This document shows positions 20,535 through 31,640 of a DNA stretch of 64,000 bases, one piece after another. The notes below the pieces were generated by a model. The model made no database searches. It saw only the letters and a list, made by a program, of their open reading frames with translations, and was not told the DNA's origin. Made by a program: the position numbers and the translations under genes. The DNA is from Oxytricha trifallax (Eukaryota; Ciliophora; Spirotrichea; Sporadotrichida; Oxytrichidae), in the NCBI GenBank assembly GCA_000711775.1, contig ARYC01000615.1:62001-126000 (forward strand), read 5' to 3'. Numbering within the stretch: position 1 is the stretch's first letter; every line of letters starts with the position of its first letter.

Positions 20535-22227
20535 TCATTATTAGGAGTAATTAAATATTAGATAGTTACTCAAGGATAATCCTCGGCGCTCTCGAGCGGC
20601 TTCTAAGCTCTATGCTTCTTTCTCATGGTCATGTGCTTGGTCTTCGCTTTCTTTACGCTTAGTACAAACAATTCGACCTTTAGCAGATGTTCTATCACCA
20701 GTCATTATGTTTTTCAGTAAGGACAACTGTTACTATTTCTCTTACGGGCTGTATGAGTCCGCCTCCAGCACCCAAAGCTGCACTGCATAGATACTCTTGA
20801 GAAAATCATCGACGTTCAATTGGCAAGCACATTTTTCAATACCTGAGTAAAGAATAGCGGATCGAGCACTGTCGAAGAGTGCAATTCCTTAGGAACATTT
20901 CTTAAGAGTAACGGCGTGTGTAGAGGTTTGTCCAATTGCTTATTCCCTGTAGATCATGATGAATACTGTCGAGCCGAATAAGCTGAGTTAATTGATCAAA
21001 TCCTTGCAGTAAGGATTTTGCTGGGAGTACTACCATTCGTAAATTTTAGCAGGGGAGTACAAATTGTTATTGGAGTCAGCAACGACATCGTTCATTTGCT
21101 TGAGCGAGACCCCGTTGAGTTATTTGAAAGTGAGTGCCTCTTAGTGAGTAATGTGCATTCTTCTCCGCATATACCTAATGACTTGCTCACGAGAAGTGAA
21201 ACAGCGATATCCAACAGCATAGTTGACCGCGTGGATCACACAATCCATTAAATGTTACGGCCTCGCCCCTTGGAACCACATACTGCTAAATTTTAATCTA
21301 TTGGGCTCGAATACTTCATACTAGTATTTCTTAGAGTAGTACCATCCTGTACCAAAGTCGATATCCAGTAATGGTTGTGGTTATTGATCGACCCTGACAT
21401 TGGCTAGACTAGCTCCAGCGCAATTGCCCCTCGCCTTGACTATTTTTGGTTGAACTATTTTGATATCGTTCTGCTTGATGTAATCATGAATAGGTCCAAG
21501 AATGCCGTCTGCGCAATTCTGTGAGAGAAAATAGTAGTCAACGAGGACGATACGATTAGAATCATGATACCTAAGCTTGAATTGAATCGTTTTACCCCGA
21601 ATAGGATCAATAGAATATTCGTGACTGATTACTGAATAATTCTTTTTCAGCGAAATTGTACTTGAGCGAGTAATTCCCTTGGGCCTCTCTGGAAGTGCTT
21701 TGTTACGCCCTTTGCGAGAGGCGAGAACGTAATCTTCGTCGTAGTCAATATTACCGTTACCTTTCTAGTCGACTCGCGATCCGTGATTCCAGTTGCCTTT
21801 CCCAAGATTCGTTCTACGTGAACCCTACTTCCCGTTCTGAGATTGCTGCTGAGTATTGCTCCCCTAGGCTTTTTTTATCGGAGGGTTGTGATCAATACTT
21901 GACGCTGAACTGGAACTTGAGCTGGAGCTCGAACTGGAACTGGAATCTGAACTATCTCGTTCGTTGCGATCGCGTTCAGCACCTCTCACATCGGGGACAC
22001 TAGGTTCTATCACAGAAGGGTTATTTTCCTTTGGAATATCTTCAGCGGATGCTTGGAATCTCATTATCAGCTAATTATTCTTAATCGTCCCTGCTCGCAT
22101 CCATTCGTACTCCATCACGAACCTCTACTTCGATCACGCCTTGATTTATTTCAGCTGGTTATGGGTCTTCGCTGAATGTACGGGAGCCTTGGCTTTAGAC
22201 TGGCAATATCATTTTGTCCTGACTCAT
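20535..22227 (-). CDS. E2 Josephin-like cysteine peptidase protein
   Basis: Main frame: ATG 22064 to TGA 20537-20535, 509 residues. A short upstream frame, ATG 22227 (MSQDKMILPVQSQGS) to 22042, probably supplies the N-terminus after a frame change near 22060. The order is an acidic/Ser-rich start with a 13-Ser run, a possible chromodomain-like region (about 145-205, with RGKTIQFKLRYHDSNR), then the peptidase: Gln270 (TAA codon), Cys275 in DCVIHAVNYAV, His383 in STHAVTLKK and Asp398 in ALFDSARSA. Cys-His distance is 108 and His-Asp 15. The C-terminus is basic (residues about 440-500). It is homologous to the E1 protein across both regions. All four catalytic-type residues are present. Confidence 0.75.
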
Positions 22228-22580
22228 CAATTACTAATTTACTTGGATTATCTCGAATCGTACCTTATAAAGCCTGCTGCCTTACAGTAGTTTAAATATT
22301 GAGAGGCTTGGCTCCCGTGTCCATGAATGAATATGATTGTACTACGCTAGGCGTTTGTGGAATCGTAAATCCCCAGCAGATAAGCATCGTAAATAAGTGA
22401 GCTAGAAATATTAGGGCTGGCCATTCTATAGCGAATCAACTTTTGAGATTTTTGCTAATGCGTAATTTCTAACTCAAACCCGTATCTTTTCATTTATACT
22501 CTCTTATATATGGTATTTCACGCTTCTGTAAGAGTTGCGGAGATGATTTTCAGCAAATCTAAATCACTCTAAGTACTGGA

Positions 22581-22994
22581 ATGCACATGCGCAAAATATT
22601 TTGGCAGAGTGACGGCAGGAAGGCAGCAATACAAAGTTGTGGGACGATGTTATAATGCTATGAACCCTTCAAGAAACAGCAAAACGAGCCTGGTACCCAT
22701 AAAATTGATGCAAACGCCCATGGTCATCCCAATAACACACCACGTAATATCACGCAACACCACCAACAGCCTTCACCCATCATCAGATACCAGCCATAGC
22801 AACGAATTGGACTTGATTTATAATCACATTCGCAATTGATCAACTCACAACAATAAAGATACGATCGCCACATGCAAGGTTTTCAAAGCTCCTTCCGTAT
22901 TAAGCGTCATATTTAATTAGATTTTTGTATTTACTATTAATTATTCATTCATTCCAAATTTAATATTTATGTACTATAAGTCTAGAACTTTTGA
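22581..22994 (+). CDS. E2 right-end ORF, His/Gln-rich, unknown
   Basis: ATG 22581 to TGA 22992-22994, 137 residues, with ten or so TAA/TAG glutamines. It contains MHMRKIFWQSDGRKAAIQSC and then a His/Gln/Pro/Asn-rich stretch (NITQHHQQPSPIIRYQPQQR). A possible 26 nt intron (GTAAGAGTTGCGG...TTTTCAG) lies just upstream, so more exons may exist. The last 25 residues enter AT-rich end sequence. Function unknown. Confidence 0.45.
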
Positions 22995-23052
22995 TTTTTA
23001 GATTTTTAATTTCACTTGCCTTTAGCGATTATCTATCTATCTCTATTAATAT

Positions 23053-23242
23053 AATTGCAGAAACCAAGAAGTAAAAATTAAAAAAAATTTCTGATTAGTC
23101 CCAGATTATCTTATTGAATATTATAAATCAAATAAATTCTAAATAAATAATTATTAAAAAAAGTTATCATAATCATTTAGTTATATTTCACTGTATTTTA
23201 AGAATTCAACGATTCACGATTTTTAGAGTATTATGACTGGAT
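23053..23242. repeat. E2 right terminal inverted repeat
   Basis: Inverted copy of 17113-17313; see the E2 entry. Confidence 0.8.
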
Positions 23243-23409
23243 ACTTTACGATTTTTTCTGATTTTTATTTTTAAAATTAAGTGTATTTAATTCTAAAACT
23301 CATATCCAAAATCTTCAAATATAAAAGATTATTGAAATAAGTGAAAGTGATAATGAAATGCATGAAACAATAACATATTAAGTTTTACTATGCGTCTTAG
23401 TTTTAATTA

Positions 23410-23830
23410 TGAATAATGTGTAAGTATTCTTAGAAGGAAATCTGACCCTCTCCGTTAGCATCGACTTGCTTTATAATGTCATTGACAACTGCCTCTGAGA
23501 TAGTCTTCCCAAAACCAAGAATTTCCTTGATTTCCTCAGATTAGATGAAGCACCTGCCGTCCTTGTCAAACATTCTGAAGACTGCATGAAACTTCTCGTT
23601 AGTCAAATGATTATTTCATTCATTGCAGTAACAACGAACTCAAAGTAATCAATAAATTCAACTCTCTTCGTAATCGACTGACTTGAACATCTCCTCAGTG
23701 TCTGCTTAGTCCATGTTTTATCCATGCCCACATTGTTATTCCCCAGGATCTCTTCAAGTGACAGTTTAACATCTCCATTCTTGTCGATGACTAATGATGC
23801 AGTATCCCTTCTCAAGCTTGTCATCAAGAA
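23410..23830 (-). pseudogene. EF-hand region resembling a calcium-dependent protein kinase C-terminus
   Basis: Minus-strand frames give four EF-hand-like loops in order: DKNGDVKLSLEE; a degenerate one (FKSVDYEES, then after a frame slip FIDYFEFVVTAMN); FRMFDKDGRCFIQSEEIKE; and IIKQVDANGEGQISF. Spacing and flanking residues match the calmodulin-like tail of CDPKs. One Gln in the third loop is a TAA codon, supporting the ciliate code. No kinase domain lies upstream; instead the repeat core is found there. At least one frame change lies between loops 2 and 3. It is either a captured gene fragment or scattered exons. Confidence 0.65.
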
Positions 23831-24480
23831 TATCTTTGACTGTGAATCCCTAGCTTCTTGCCTTGGGTATTCTTGGCAGCCAGTCTTGGCATTGGCTTTT
23901 CGGCATTCTTTATTTCCAGTATTGCATTCGAAGTAAGGGGCGAATTTTCGAATGGAGGGCGGCTAGTGGCACCACTCGACGTAGAGGGAGCTATCTCACG
24001 ACGGTGGAACTTCTGACTCAGACATCTCCTCGAGGAGTCGAGATAATCCAACATCATTGTTTCCCAAAAGGCCATTAGAGTTTCCCAAAGTGATGTTTTA
24101 TGCATATAGTGTTGATGGATTTGGGATATGGAGAGAAGATCATAACTGTCGAACCTGCCAATCTCTTTAGCTTGCTGCCCTTTTCCACTCTAGACTGACC
24201 ACTTTTCTCTATGTTGTAGTGTAAGACGCCTTGTGGATTCTCCTTGTATCCAGCTTCAATGAGGATGCAGCGCATTTGCCACTAGAGAGGCAGGGGGATC
24301 TTGAAGCTATTTAACGTACGCGCAGCACTCGTTGGCATCGCAATCAATGGGGTTCCCATCCATTCAGGTATTTCAGAGCTCTTAAATTACTTCTTCACAC
24401 CGCAGGCAACTGCCTCACATGCTAAGAGATTGGAAGTTGATCAATGTGTAGAAAGCAGTGAATACAAGTTCCATCTCTAT
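23830..24480 (-). pseudogene. E3 core, unknown protein shared with E4 and E7
   Basis: In order on the minus strand: EIPEWMGTPLIAMPTSAART; GYKENPQGVLHYNIEKSGQS; GSTVMIFSPYPKS; then in another frame NNDVGLSRLLEEMSESEVPP; then in a third VVPLAALHSKIRPLLRMQYW. The last two segments match E4 (KDAHLSRPLGHLSESETPF and VEPLAARQSKIFP). At least two frame breaks are present, so it is probably not functional in this form. No known family recognised. Confidence 0.5.
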
Positions 24481-24595
24481 TACTCATTCAGTTCTTGCGC
24501 TTAACCTATAAGTATAAGCCCTATTGAGTTGAAACATCTACCTTCTCAAGCCTAGAATGCACCAAGGACTACTTGTAATACGGTAGCCCTGCCTC

Positions 24596-24889
24596 TCACC
24601 TGCCCAGAGAGTCCCTTGTATTGTCGCTCTTGCTAGAGATTGTCTCTTGATTGTTGGATGATACGAAGCTATTGGTTTGCTCCGGTTGACTTAGTTTATA
24701 TGAATTTATTAGAGTAACAATCAAGGGAGAGTACTACTATGTGATGCCTTTGTTCCATCCTTACACTGCTGCCTGCTGAAGACCCTCCTGTCCCACCATC
24801 ATATGCAGTCGTTGCACTGGGCTGGCCATAGAGCACCCATGCCCTCCTCTTCGCTAGGGATTTATAGGCAAAGACTTCTCAGTCACCAT
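24596..24889 (-). CDS. E3 N-terminal ORF, 97 residues, unknown
   Basis: ATG 24889 to TGA 24598-24596. It starts MVTEKSLPINPQRRGGHG and is Ser/Asn/Gln-rich near the end (SNNQETISSKSDNTRDSLGR). A possible donor GTGAGAGG overlaps the stop, so it may be spliced into the downstream core. The E3 hairpin lies just upstream. Confidence 0.4.
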
Positions 24890-24956
24890 TAGTGGCCGTT
24901 AGGTATAAAACTTAAGAATGATTAATTATATTAAAAGTCTTAAATACTCAGATTAA

Positions 24957-25046
24957 AAATTTGGTAGCTTGTTGATTTTTGATGGAAGCCTCTATGTATA
25001 TATAATAATAAAAGCCTAGTGTTAAAAATGAAAAGCTACCAAATAT
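24957..25046. repeat. Hairpin, copy 2 (E3 flank)
   Basis: AATTTGGTAGCTT and AAGCTACCAAAT are inverted arms around an AT-rich loop. The flanks match those of the 50118 hairpin. Confidence 0.65.
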
Positions 25047-25145
25047 TAATAATAATATGCTTGAATTCAAATTTAACTTATGAATTATCTAACTTTTAAA
25101 TTTAAAATAAATTTACTCTGTTATTTATAATTCTTTTATTCTGTA

Positions 25146-26234
25146 AATTGTTAATAGAATCTTGCCAATTCCTTCCATCTCTTTTTATATATTAATATTT
25201 CACAAACAGAGGAAAGTTAAAAATACTAGAAGTAATTAAAATAGTTAAGTTTACCTTTCAAAATTGTTCATATATTTTATAAATTTTAACAATACCCTGT
25301 AGGTATAAATATTTGACAAGGTACGAATGTTTTACTCATTAACTAAGCGAATATATCAATTATTTTATTTTATTTTGAATTATAAGGTAATCATCATTTC
25401 ATTTTCAAGTTAAAAAATTAAGATTTTTAACTTTAGTACATAATGACTGGCAGGCATTTTCAAGAATCACTTTGTAGTAATGCTTTAGAAACGTTGAGGA
25501 GGGCTTTTTTATGATTTTTATATTACACAATTGACTTACTTAAGAAAAATATGAATGACAAATATAGTTTCTTACAGAATGAAAATGGCTAAAATATAAT
25601 GTTTGCCAGTTTTCAGTTATAACCATACTAATTTAATTCAATTAATTTTTAAATAAAGTCTAAAAATATTTTAATTAATTATAGTTTTAAAAACATAATT
25701 ATTGCAAATAAAAATTTTATTTCTGATAGAAATTCATCTTTTTAGTAATAAAAACATTCTCATTATATTGTATATTTTTATTATTTATAAAAATCTGCTT
25801 TATCTGTTAAATACAGTAACTTTTTTATACTCTTATTCAATTTTGCCAATCATTTATTGCATATAATAAATATATATTCCTTGTAATCTGCTTTATATTT
25901 AATTATTATGTTTTAAATTTTTAAGTCTGCTATTCAAAAAGATGGACATTTTCATAAAATTTTCAATTTATAATAATTAATTAATTTAGTTTATAAAAGA
26001 ATAAAGTTTAATGGATCAAGGAGGTTGTTTAATATAAATACATGATTAAATAATATCAATTCAAGTAAATTTCATTTATTAAACACCATTTTGATTTATT
26101 TATAAATTTTTTTCATTTTAGCGAAATTGAAAAGTGTCTATTTAACTAGTAACATAGTAACAAGATTATATTCTAAGTTTTATTAATATTAGTAAAACTA
26201 ACTATTTGTAAATATTATAATAACTACAAGATAA
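25146..26234. other. AT-rich stretch, nothing assigned
   Basis: No frame convincing enough to call. An imperfect inverted pair GGTTGTTTAATA / TTATTAAACACC at about 26012-26090 may be a decayed relative of the hairpin family. Confidence 0.3.
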
Positions 26235-27240
26235 TGGAGCTGTGACAGGTATAATTCACTTTCCTGCGAGATGCATAACCTTGCAGATTAAGTCCAATGG
26301 TACAAAAAATGGTATTTTCTCAATGACACCGAATCAGGCACCCAGCAATTCACAAATAAAGGCCGCAAAAATAGTTGCCGTTTTTGTATGTTTGATGAAC
26401 GGTCTTATAATTTCAAGCATCATCAAACCAGAAATACCATTGAGCGCTCCTCTTTATTTACTTTAAGCCAACGACATGTTGATTATCTCTTGGATTACCG
26501 GCAATACTTGCGGGACTTTGTAATGTGGAAAAGATAATAGTTACAATTTCTTGAGTCTTTGCTGAATTTGATTATTAATAGCATGATGAAGCAACTCAGT
26601 TCTAGTTGAGTTTGTCCGTATAAGCTGGAAAACTGAATGAAGAGTGGTGCAAGAAAGTTTTGAATTCACTGCTGAGTTCTCTAAAAAATCTTAGTTGAAT
26701 ATCTTAGCACGTGAGAGTGCTACCCTTGGTGCAATTAAGTTTTATCCGAGCATTCGAAAAACTATATTAGAGGTTAACATAATTGGTAGATGAAAAGGAC
26801 GGCATAATCTCCATAGATGATAACAGAGAATTCTGAGCGACTCTGTCGGAAAGTATTAAAGCTCCCCCAAAATTTAGATCAAACTATTCGGAATTCACCA
26901 AGTCACCTACCCTTCACTAAGGTTGACTTCATTCTGATATCAGAGGCAAGAGATATTTAAAGTAGAGTACTGCATAATATTTAAATGAGATGGTTGAATG
27001 ATAAAAATGCTAAAACATACAAATATGCGAAAGGCGCTTGGGAAAATGGCTTAGTATGGTCTGCAAATCAAAAATGCTCACTTATCTCACGATCTAGAAG
27101 ATTTGTATGAGTCGGAGATTCCAACTCCTTAGCTCTTTCCAAAGAGAATAGCGTGTTGGTGATAGGCCTCATTTCTTCAGTTTATGTGGCTTTCGTTTGC
27201 AATACTGAAAATATCAATCTGGATTAGCACCAATGTTATT
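26235..27240 (+). pseudogene. E7: third, decayed copy of the E3/E4 core, with upstream ORF
   Basis: Plus-strand reading at 27020-27150 gives KALGKMAQYGLQIKNAHLSH then DLEDLYESEIPTP. This aligns with E4 (AKVMGLRALAQ, then DAHLSRPLGHLSESETPF) and E3 (DVGLSRLLEEMSESEVPP). The DNA match continues to GTTTGCAATACTG at 27203. Upstream, 26242-26552 holds a frame with hydrophobic stretches (KIVAVFVCLMNGLIISSII) that may be a membrane protein fragment. Frames are broken, so this copy is a relic. Confidence 0.5.
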
Positions 27241-27445
27241 ATAACTGCCTATTGTTAATTCATAAAAGTCAAGTTAAATAAAGTCTTTCTTGTGCATATT
27301 ATTATACATCTTAATGGCTTCTGATGAAGCTAGTCGAATTTTCTTAAAACTTAAAATATTCTCGATCAAGATTTATGAATTCCAAGAATTATGTTAAGAT
27401 GCTGTTGTAAAGAATTCGGTTTATCTTAAAAATACTGATCTGGCC

Positions 27446-27805
27446 TGAAAACCTTTAAAATAATTGTCAGGCCTGACAATCTTATAAATAATTGTCAGGC
27501 GAGGTAATTTTAGATATTATGTTCCAAAAGTAATTAAGAGATATAGAAAAGGATTTAGAACATTGTTCTAATTATCCCTATTAAATATAAAGGGTCCATC
27601 AATATCATTCAAGATATTCAAATAGGCACCCTATAAAAGCCATTTGGGCTTAATTTAAAACCAAAAGGAATTAACAATACTTAAAAGGAAACTAGTAGTA
27701 AAAAATAGAAAAATAAGAAAATAAATTTTAAATCATTGATACTGATTATACTTAAAACCATTAAAAAAATGGGGGCCTGACAATTATTTAAAAGGTTGTC
27801 AGGCG
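27446..27805. repeat. 360 bp unit bounded by inverted 30 bp repeats
   Basis: 27446-27475 (GCCTGAAAACC...TTGTCAGGC) and 27776-27805 (GCCTGACAATTATT...TTGTCAGGC) are near-exact inverted copies, and each is itself palindromic at its ends. A further ATTGTCAGGC unit lies at 27493. No coding frame inside was recognised. Confidence 0.6.
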
Positions 27806-29000
27806 AAGAATATAAATAAAATATAGATATTAACAAAATTAAATATTAAAGCTAGAATATGCAATAATATTTAAAGGAAAGTACAACTTACTTGACTTGT
27901 ATGAAATGATTGGAAGAAAGTGATTAAAACTGCAGTTGATCAAGAGGTTTGGATTGATGATGGTTTCTAAAAGATATAAACCTAAAAAATCAACACTCTG
28001 AATGCAATGATACATGAGAGAAAATCATCAATAATAAGGGCGATAAAAAAGAAAGGCAATAGCGCAAGAAAACCTCTCACTCAATATCGCAATTATGTAA
28101 AGAGTATGTGCTTTGCTTTAGTAAAACATAATTGAACCACTCACGCAGATTGATTGAATGCACTTTCACTATCACCCTCATGCGTAGATGATGATTTGCT
28201 TGATTTGTGAAAAAGTGTTGTAATAACCTGTTGTTAATTTTTGAAAGAAATACAAGGAAATGTATTCGATAGGGAGATAAGTCATTGTTTAGCTAGGCAT
28301 AAACTTTTGAAAGGTATTAAGTTTCAAAAATGTCACTAAAATTTAGAAATTATAATAATTTAAGATATTCTAAAATTGACATGCTAGCCTATTTATATAA
28401 TTCAATAATCTGCATTGTCATAATTCATCTTCCCATTTTTTCAAATTCTTTTATTTACAAATTTACTAATAATAAATAATTCTGACTAAATACCTATTAT
28501 TTGTTAATAATTAGTAACATGTTTGCATTTATCATATTATATGGTTTAATTTTAGTTTCTATTAATATTAATTTCTTTAAATATATTTATGTGTTTATAG
28601 CGATTTAAACACATCATATGCTTTTTATCTTAAAGCATAAACAAGATAAAATAGTCTCCAAGATTTGAGTGTTTAAATGTAAATATAAATAATAATAATA
28701 AAGATATAAATGAAACGAAGTACTAACTCTAAAGTCTTTTTCTTTTTAATGTGAGTTATACAAGATATATAGCAGCAAAGTCGATTCGTTTTAAATTTTT
28801 ATATTAGATAGATTACAAATTAAACAGTGAAAAATTGTGTTATGTTAATCAAGCTGAGAAAATAAAAGTGCTAGAGTCTTTCTGATTGAGGAGAGCAATT
28901 ATTAGCATTGAGTGTGCCAAAGTTATTGTAATAAATGAAATTTAAAGTTGATAACTGTAATTTATATTAATTATATAAATATATATTAAATTTTGAAAAA
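27806..29000. other. AT-rich stretch, nothing assigned
   Basis: Short open frames only; none stood out on hand translation. Confidence 0.25.
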
Positions 29001-29099
29001 ATATACTTAGGTATTTGATCAACTAACTAGGACTTGATAGTGGGTATCGAATTAATCGTGATAAACAAAGAATATCACAATATTAACAAGCTGCAGGGA

Positions 29100-29990
29100 C
29101 TGATTAATTCTGAGAATTACCAAAAGTAATATTATAGAAGAAGTGCATGGGACAAGAAGACAGATAGAAAGTCTTGTGTGATTAAAAATTCTTGAAGTAG
29201 GGGAACAAAGTTGCCATAATAATTAAAGTAAAAATCTACATGCCTGATTTAAATATAAGTGAATTAGAAATTAACCAAGTCAATCATCTGGGAAACTGAG
29301 CGACCCTAATGGCAAAACCACAAGACTCTTGTGATCACTTATGAGGGAGTAATTAAGGCTATCATGAACTACTGAATTAATATGTGAAGATATTATCAAA
29401 TTTTCAATATAGAAGTAAGATCTATGAGGATGGATCAATTCTGGCATAAAAATCAGAAAAAAGCAATTAAGATCTCAGAGTGAAAGAACTAATTGCTGTG
29501 GCTTTCAATAGAAGAAAAGGGAACAGAGATGATATTCTTTTCTCTCAAATTAATACACGGGGGATCAAATAGCTCTTCAGAACATAACTAAGATGGAAAT
29601 GGAGCAGCTTCGTTAAAGCATGAGAGGGTAACTTAGCGAAATTGTTGAAAACCTAGTATTGTTGTGAGGTATCTATTCAACAAAGAATTAAATTAAGAAC
29701 ACCTAAAGAAGAAGAAAGAAATTAGTAGAGATAACAAGATCACAATTCGTTCAAAGCACTTTTGAAATCATAGAAACTTGAGATCAAACAATGCTTGATG
29801 ACAGCCCAAAAACTAAGAAAGAGATTGAAAATATAGGAATTAAATGAAGAAGAGGAAATGGAGTCAATAAGAGTTAAATATATATTTAAAGTAATGAATT
29901 AAATTCAAAAGATTCATTATTTTATTATTTTACCATAGGTATCTATCTTTGAACTTGCAAAAACATTTATTTTATATATCTAGTACAATT
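29100..29990 (+). CDS. Host gene blocks, plus strand, Gln/Lys/Glu-rich
   Basis: Several plus-strand frames look coding with TAA/TAG as Gln: ERPQWQNHKTLVITYEGVIK (about 29292-29370), QIALQNITKMEMEQLRQSMR (about 29565-29660), and then, after a switch near 29665, KSQKLEIKQCLMTAQKLRKR and IQELNEEEEMESIRV (to about 29890). The composition is coiled-coil-like. Exon limits are undefined. No family recognised. Confidence 0.5.
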
Positions 29991-31429
29991 TACCAAATTT
30001 TAACTATATTTTAATAATATCTCCCTAATTTATGAATATCTGCTCTATACTAAATATATTGAAGCAAGTATTTGAGACATTCAAAAAGAATTTTATTGAA
30101 TATATTTAATAAATTAAATTGTTTGTTAATATATTAAATACTATTTATTTACTATTTTCTACTTATATGACTAATAAATTTATTATTTATTTGTTGTTGT
30201 TATATCATTTACCATTTCTATTTATCTCCAACTATCAGGTATAAAAATTCTCAGTTATGTTTTAGGCATAATGATAGATTATAAGTAGAGATAATTGAAT
30301 TTACTGTGCTATAAACTTCAACTTAGCTAAACTTTTTTATGAACCATAAATTTATAGTTTTAATAAATCTAATTTTGTTAAACAAATAAGCACTATATAT
30401 ATATATTAGGGATTAGCTTCAAGCCTATTATTTATACTAAGCTTCTTTTATTAATTATCAACGCTTAGAAAGTTCTGAATAATTTAGCAATTAATTTAAA
30501 ATAAAATCTGTTAATTTATCGCTAAGTTTGATGATATTTAATTGGTTCCCATTGAACTCTCTCTTCGAGACTATTAATTATCTCATGTATGTGTTTCATC
30601 TAATATTTATTATTAAATGTAAGGAGTTGTTATTTCTTAGTCTTTTTCAGCGAAACCTTGCTACTGTTTTCCCTTGAGTAACAACATATGCTAAACTATA
30701 TACACAGCTTGCTAGCCTGTCTAGTGATTCTATTTTCTAAATTAAAACAAGTTATTTCCTACCCAAAACTACTAGTTCTGCATATTTTGGTTGCTTATAT
30801 TCCTTAAATAGAGAAATATACGACATCAAGTGAATTCTATCTACATTTTTATAATTAACAATTTGATATCAATGTTTTGATCATGAGATCCAGTTTAATT
30901 ATTTCCATTTTAAAACTACTAAATTTATGCAATTGATGAATATATTATATAAATAACTACATATTTAATAAATGTTTAATAATAGAATAAAGTATTTTAT
31001 TTGCATCTAATTAATTTCTAGAGTATAAATAACACCTACTTGAAACTCACTTATATCATTGATTCGCCCGATAGTTAACTGCAACTACTCTTTAGTCTAT
31101 ATGATATGCTAGTTTAGGTTTCAATTTCACCTTCATTTGGAGCAATATAGCAGACTTAAACCTCTTAAATGCTAACAGTTTAGCTCCATCAAATTTAATC
31201 TAGTTCTTATTCAATTAAGAACACACTTATATAAAGTATTATATATATTTATTAATTTAAATTAATTTAATTTGAAATTAACGATTAAAAGACATCAGTT
31301 TGGTTAAAACAAGAAAAGTTTACAATATCAGCACACACTTGTGAGTATTATAAAACTACTAAAACAAATCGTTGATATTTATATTTATCATACACATAGA
31401 AAATTGAAGCAGATATATATTCAACAAAT

Positions 31430-31640
31430 CTATTGAGTGCTTGCCTTGCATGGGACACAGTGCTTAGTTTCAACCATTGCAGCCAATATTTATTTGATAT
31501 GTGCCGTGAACTTGCTGCTCCTACAGCCACTATGCTTCTTAGAGTTATGAATGACTCTGTTCAAGGAGATCAGGGATCAACTGTCTTTCTGCCTAGTCAA
31601 ATGAATATAGTGGAACTTATCTATTTATGGAAAGCTGTCA
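31430..31640 (+). CDS. Possible short coding block
   Basis: A plus-strand frame reads ACLAWDTVLSFNHCSQYLFD then MCRELAAPTATMLLRVMND and SVQGDQGSTVFLPSQMN. It is more GC-rich than its surroundings. No start is assigned and no family recognised. Confidence 0.3.

Larger units (their letters stand above)
17113..23242. mobile_element. Transposon E2: 6.1 kb DDE element with long inverted repeats
   Basis: The left end (17113-17313) and right end (23053-23242) are inverted copies over about 190 bp with small differences. Shared stretches include TTGAATTCTTAA, AAATGATTATGATAACTTTT and TTTTTACTTCTTGG. Inside are a plus-strand gene behind a nested foldback element, a DDE transposase, an accessory gene tail to tail with it, a peptidase gene on the minus strand, and a His/Gln-rich plus-strand ORF at the right end. 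Accessory and peptidase genes are homologous to those of E1, but the order differs. The exact outer ends and target duplication are unclear. Confidence 0.8.
23410..25145 (-). mobile_element. E3: decayed repeat unit with core shared with E4 and E7
   Basis: A GC-richer island with minus-strand coding. A stretch at about 23925-24070 matches E4 (49065-49200) and E7 (27066-27215). The flank at 24899-25140, including a hairpin, matches E4 50056-50305. Beyond the core the E3 and E4 sequences are unrelated. This is either a mobile unit that picked up host sequence or related germline gene segments. Confidence 0.5.
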
